64,000 nt of DNA from Trema orientale. Lineage: Eukaryota > Streptophyta > Magnoliopsida > Rosales > Cannabaceae. Shown here piece after piece: positions 60,174-64,000 of this stretch (its first letter is position 1; each line of letters opens with the position of its first letter). The notes below the pieces were generated by a model. That model saw nothing but the letters and a program-made list of their open reading frames with translations, did no database searches and had not been told where the DNA came from. The DNA lies in contig JXTC01000010.1 in assembly GCA_002914845.1 (NCBI GenBank), positions 1,738,171 to 1,802,170 of the forward strand. The letters are read 5' to 3'. A program made the position numbers and the translations under genes.

Positions 60174-61838
60174 TATTGGGAATATGTCCTAGAAAGTAAT
60201 TTCTTTGTTTGGCATTTTAAACAATATTTATTGGATTTAAGTGTTATTTATTTGTTGTTAATAAATTCTATATTATGTTACAATTATATACATGTGATGT
60301 TTATATTTTCTATTATGCGAATGTCTAAAAGTTTCCATGATTAATAATAAGTAATAAAGAATTGTTCATAAAAAGTGTTCACATATGGGAGACTAAATTC
60401 TTTATTTCATTATTTCTAAATAAAAATTTCATATTCTGCAAATAAAGATGGAATACTTTATTTTGCCATAGAATGTAGTGTTATCTATTTCAATGGGACT
60501 ACTGAAATCTCCAATCATCGAAGTGTCTAACTTTGGATAGAAACACTGATGCGTTATAAGAAAGTTATAAGTGTATTGAACTGGACCAAGTGAAAATAGA
60601 ATTTGAGGTTAAGTGCCATAACTCAATATTCTATCTTTCACTAATCTAATACTATTGTAAGATTACCTTAATCTTAGTGATTGTCAGACTTACTTTTACG
60701 AGTTTTATCTTTTTGACTTACTAAAGGACTAGTTCTGTTCTATGGTTCAAATTCCAGTATCTTAGAAGATAAGATTTGTGAATTGACGAGAAAGCTCTTC
60801 ATGATTCGGACACCATGCATATAATGTCACTTTGAGTTTTTTCAATGACTTGGGTAAGAAAAAACCAGGCACCAGGTATTCACTTTGTGAATTTGACTCT
60901 GTTTGTATAGGCAGTTACAAACACCATAGTTAATTATTATCCCTTAGATGAAAATGGCAACTCCAAGATAAATATATACTAGAGGAGTAATAAGATAATT
61001 TCACCTCACTAGTATGACATTGCATAGGAGATATATCTGCAGGTATAATATATGCTAAATGAATCAAGTTAATTAAAGTTTTAATTAGCTTCAGAGAAAA
61101 TATATGACATTTAATCTAAGAGTGCAATATTGGGCCTATAATGGAGTGCCCCAATATTAATGGATAAGGCCCAATCATAATTAAGAGTTAATTATGACTG
61201 TGGATAGTTGGTTCATTGGAGCTTAGACTATTTGGATCCATGAGGTCCCATGTCTAGCTCACATATAGCCCAATAACTAATTGAATAGTCAGTTGAGCCT
61301 AATAAGCCAATTAGGGTCTATATCTCTCTAATACTTAAGAGAAAAGTTCTCCTAAGCCTCTGTATAGTTCCATACACCACTTTCAGCCATAGTGACTGTA
61401 GAAAACTTGAGACGGAGAGAAAGAGAAAGAGTGAGAGAGAGCTGAGCTGCTGCAGGAGAAATATCGTGCTCGTTCATAGCCGCAGAGGGAGAGATACCTG
61501 TGGCCATAGACATGTAGTCAAAGAGAAGGAAGAGCATCTTCTGGATCGTCCGCTCACTTCTTATAGGGAATTAAGAAAGTGCCCACACACTAGATTATTC
61601 AACGGGTTCCAGAGAATAGACGAGAATGCTCAATGGTTCTGAAGCACTTCTAGGTTTTATCTAAACCAAGATCCATGATAGATTTATATTAGATCAACGA
61701 TCCTACGTTTATGTTTTATAAAGTTTCAAGAAAAATTTTAAAATACCAATTCTGTTGCATTCTTGAATTGTTTACAAAACTGCAGAAATCATTTTCGGTA
61801 AAATTATTTTTCGAAATCATTTTTTGGAATTTCCAGCA
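60174..61838 (+). repeat. second solo LTR nested in the first
   Basis: Begins TATTGGGAATATGTCCTAGA (ancestral TGTTGGGAATATG likely) and ends TTTCCAGCA. Flanks TTCAC (60169-60173) and GTCAC (61839-61843) differ at one base. The 1.67-kb segment has leader-like purine runs (GAGAGAAAGAGAAAGAGTGA at about 61417) and text typical of large plant LTRs. Orientation and ends are moderately sure. Confidence 0.6.
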
Positions 61839-62514
61839 GTCACAAACTCATTTCCAAGACATAAATAAAAATATCTAGATAAGCTAATGTGTTACTCCTA
61901 ATATAAATTGAATAGATTCATTAAGTTTAGTAATTCTCACATAAAAGTTGCACAAGTTACATAGATATATTCCTATCCTATGCAAACTCACCCCATACTA
62001 GATGATCTTATGATGTTCTATCCATGTCCAAACCCAAATTCTCCTTCCTAAGTTCATATAGGTCTCACAACACAACTTTATTTAGTGGCCAAATAAATAG
62101 ATGCATTAAGCTCAAGATAGAATAATCAACTCAACAATGGTTATCAAGAACAATTGAGGAAAACAAAATAGTAGGATTACATTATAAGTTTAATTGCCTC
62201 CCTAGAATTAAGTTTAGCTCGTGTTCATACAAAATGAATCATCACAAATATAACAAGAATGATACATATTCATTTACAGAAAATAAAGGATAAAAATAGG
62301 AACAAGAGGAAAAAAAAATTCTTTTTGAAGCTTTCCAATCTGATTTCTCCTTGAATCCTCTCTTGGTATTATTTTCTTCCTTGGAATGGCTCTATTAACT
62401 CTTTGGTTGCTAGGGTTTTCATCCCCCTTCAGATGAGTAAAAGAAGAGTTAAATAGAGGAGCTTTTACGAATCAACCCCAAGTTTTCTGCAACATTTTCT
62501 GTGCTTTTTGGTGT

Positions 62515-62760
62515 TATGGCGCCAAGACTGACAGAAGCATGGCATTACAGCACCAAATAGTTGCACTGTGATGCTGTAGTGCCACAAAAATAGCGCTGCA
62601 GCACTATAAATTGGCATCGCAATGCCATGAAAATTGGGCTATACCCCATGGATTTGGGGCTGCGACCTTGTGTATTTGGCACTGTAGCCCCCATGTCTTT
62701 GAGGCTGGGGCGCCATATTTTTGGGGCTATAGCGCCAACTTTTCTGTGATATGGCACTGA
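62515..62760. repeat. decayed GCGCTGCAGCGCC-type array
   Basis: Copies such as ATGGCGCCAAG, TAGCGCTGCAGCACTA, TTGGCATCGCAATGCCA, CTGGGGCGCCATA and CTATAGCGCCAAC recur every 25-40 bases. Most differences from the array at 110-375 are C-to-T or G-to-A, as expected from loss of methylated CG and CNG sites. Confidence 0.65.
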
Positions 62761-63008
62761 ATTCTCTCGTTTCTGGCTTCACTCTAATAGCTCTATCACT
62801 CGTCTTCTCTCATTGCGGTGTATGTTTGTCATATAAACGCCTTGATTTACCTCTAATTTAACTCTAGAAAACAACATTCTTCGCTCAACAATGTCTCACC
62901 TGAAGTATGCATCAACAACAACAAAACAAGTAAAAAAAGCTCAAAGACGAGAAATTCTTAAGCTCGAAAAGATAGTAAAGATAACTGTAAAATACACTTA
63001 TCAATTCC

Positions 63009-64000
63009 TCTTCTGTTGAGGAATCAAAAAGTGATAGTTTAAACACTAGTGACCTCTCACTTACAAACGTTTTTACTTCAAATAAGGAGGCTCGGCAAGA
63101 TGTTCAATCTTATAAGAAAAAGAAAGCTTCACAAGCATAGTTTTTGAGATCTGTTACACAGTCTTCAAAACCCACTTCCCAATGAAGATTCTTCATTGGA
63201 ATTGTAGAGGTGTCTCCAATATGGGCACTCACAGGATTATTAGGGACCTGTGTTTTCAATATAGACTTGATATTCTTTATTTAGTAGAGCTAGTGTATTT
63301 GTTTAGCTCAACCCCTCACTTCTGGAAGGCTATTGGTTTTACTTTGGTGGCTCAAAATGATAAACCAATTCCATCCTTATTGATTTTTTGCTCTTCGGTA
63401 GTTGCTAGTTTTCAGGTTATTTCTTCGCACTCCCAATATGTTTCTTTGTCTTTTTTTTTTTTAATAGGGTCTTGTTTTATGTTATGCAAGTTGTAATTAT
63501 ATTATTCGTCGTGACTTATAGGATTCGTTGTCTGATTTGCATACTGTTGGTCCTTGGCTGGCTTTGGGTGATTTTAATTCAGTAATGGATGCTCATAAGA
63601 TGACGGGTACTCTTAAATGTTGATCTTGTGAAGATTTTTGAGCTGGTGTTACTCTCTGTGACCTTTTTGATCTTGATTCTCAAGGTCCTTTTTATACTTA
63701 ACATGGCTTCCTGGTAGGACGGCTTGTGATGTCTTGTCTTGATAGAGTGTTATATAATGAAGATTACTTAAATATTTGGAATCAGGTTGCTACCATTTGC
63801 TTACCTAGATCGCACTCAGATCACCACCTGTTATTACTCTATTTATTGAAGGATATTAATACTAGCCTTAGACCTTTTCATTTTTAGGGCATGTGACTTT
63901 CTCATCCTACTTTTAAAAATTTGGTCTGTCATGTTTGGTCTCGTCCATTTTTTGGTCCCGTGGTTTCTATTCTTGTTAACAAGCTCAAGGATTTGAAAAG
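63009..64000 (+). mobile_element. LINE continued: end of ORF1 and endonuclease of ORF2 (runs off the window)
   Basis: ORF1 resumes in frame as SSVEESKSDSLNTSDLSLTN and ends near 63140. ORF2 begins at ATG 63182 with MKILHWNCRGVSNMGTHRII, the N-terminal motif of the apurinic-type LINE endonuclease. Later blocks are GPWLALGDFNSVMDAHK (catalytic GDFN), a C-D-L-F-DLDSQGP-F-Y-T segment and SHSDHHLLLL (catalytic SDH). The frame shifts at about 63470 and has stops near 63622, 63643 and 63700. RT lies beyond the window. Confidence 0.85.

Larger units (their letters stand above)
59817..63003 (-). repeat. solo LTR (probably Ty3/gypsy type) inserted in the LINE
   Basis: TG...CA ends on both readings (plus strand TGTTGGGCTATTTC...TACACTTATCA; minus strand TGATAAGTGTATTTTACAG...AGCCCAACA) and a perfect 5-bp duplication ATTCC (59812-59816 and 63004-63008). 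Removing it plus one ATTCC restores the LINE reading frame. The minus-strand 3' part contains GTGGGATCGACACTC, often seen in plant gypsy LTRs, hence the orientation call. Its own length without the nested insertion is about 1.5 kb. It contains the decayed GCGCTGCAGC array at 62515-62760. Confidence 0.85.

Overview
The window is nuclear DNA of a flowering plant: AT-rich, intron-containing gene remnants, plant-type LTR retrotransposons, LINEs, MULE and hAT transposons, and intronless berberine-bridge-enzyme-like (BBE-like) oxidase genes. The two BBE-like proteins are of the general secreted plant type that also includes the cannabinoid synthases. A rosid, perhaps Rosales/Cannabaceae, is plausible, but the sequence alone does not prove it. 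There are no rRNA or tRNA genes, no CRISPR array and no bacterial-style operons.

Only two protein-coding genes look intact: a BBE-like oxidase on the minus strand (18888-20522) and a close paralogue on the plus strand (52218-53840). They lie about 32 kb apart in opposite orientation. The space between and around them is filled by mobile elements in several layers. Broken host genes are an F-box gene with two in-frame TGA codons and a frameshift (5343-6930) and an alpha-tubulin fragment split by a retrotransposon (37620-37842 and 43516-43760).

Layout. 1-5310: two decayed copia elements behind a GC-rich palindromic array. 5343-6930: F-box pseudogene. 7427-16349: an 8.9-kb Mutator-like element (MULE) with a perfect 9-bp target duplication, a Ulp1-like protease remnant, a captured LRR receptor-kinase fragment, the C-terminal part of a MURA transposase on the opposite strand, and between the two converging genes a 2.8-kb array of the palindrome TTTACTAGTAAA. 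16522-17239: a non-autonomous hAT element with a perfect 8-bp duplication. 17568-18440: tandem repeats 3' of the first oxidase gene. 20580-25300: AT-rich DNA with foldback elements and tandem duplications. 25304-28911: an internally deleted copia element with both LTRs. 28912-32200: nested MITEs and copia/LINE scraps. 32706-33257: a Tnt1/Tto1-type solo LTR. 33540-35027: a 5'-truncated LINE. 37838-43520: a Tnt1-type copia element inside the tubulin fragment, whose gag-protease-integrase half is inverted relative to its RT half. 43990-48840: repeats. 48840-52140: no genes seen. 52218-53840: second oxidase. 54718-56625: foldback elements. 57690-64000: a LINE interrupted by a solo LTR that is itself interrupted by another solo LTR.

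The most unusual structures are the MULE with its palindrome array, and the copia element with a single-element internal inversion whose insertion site can be read exactly, because the tubulin reading frame resumes across the 5-bp target duplication.
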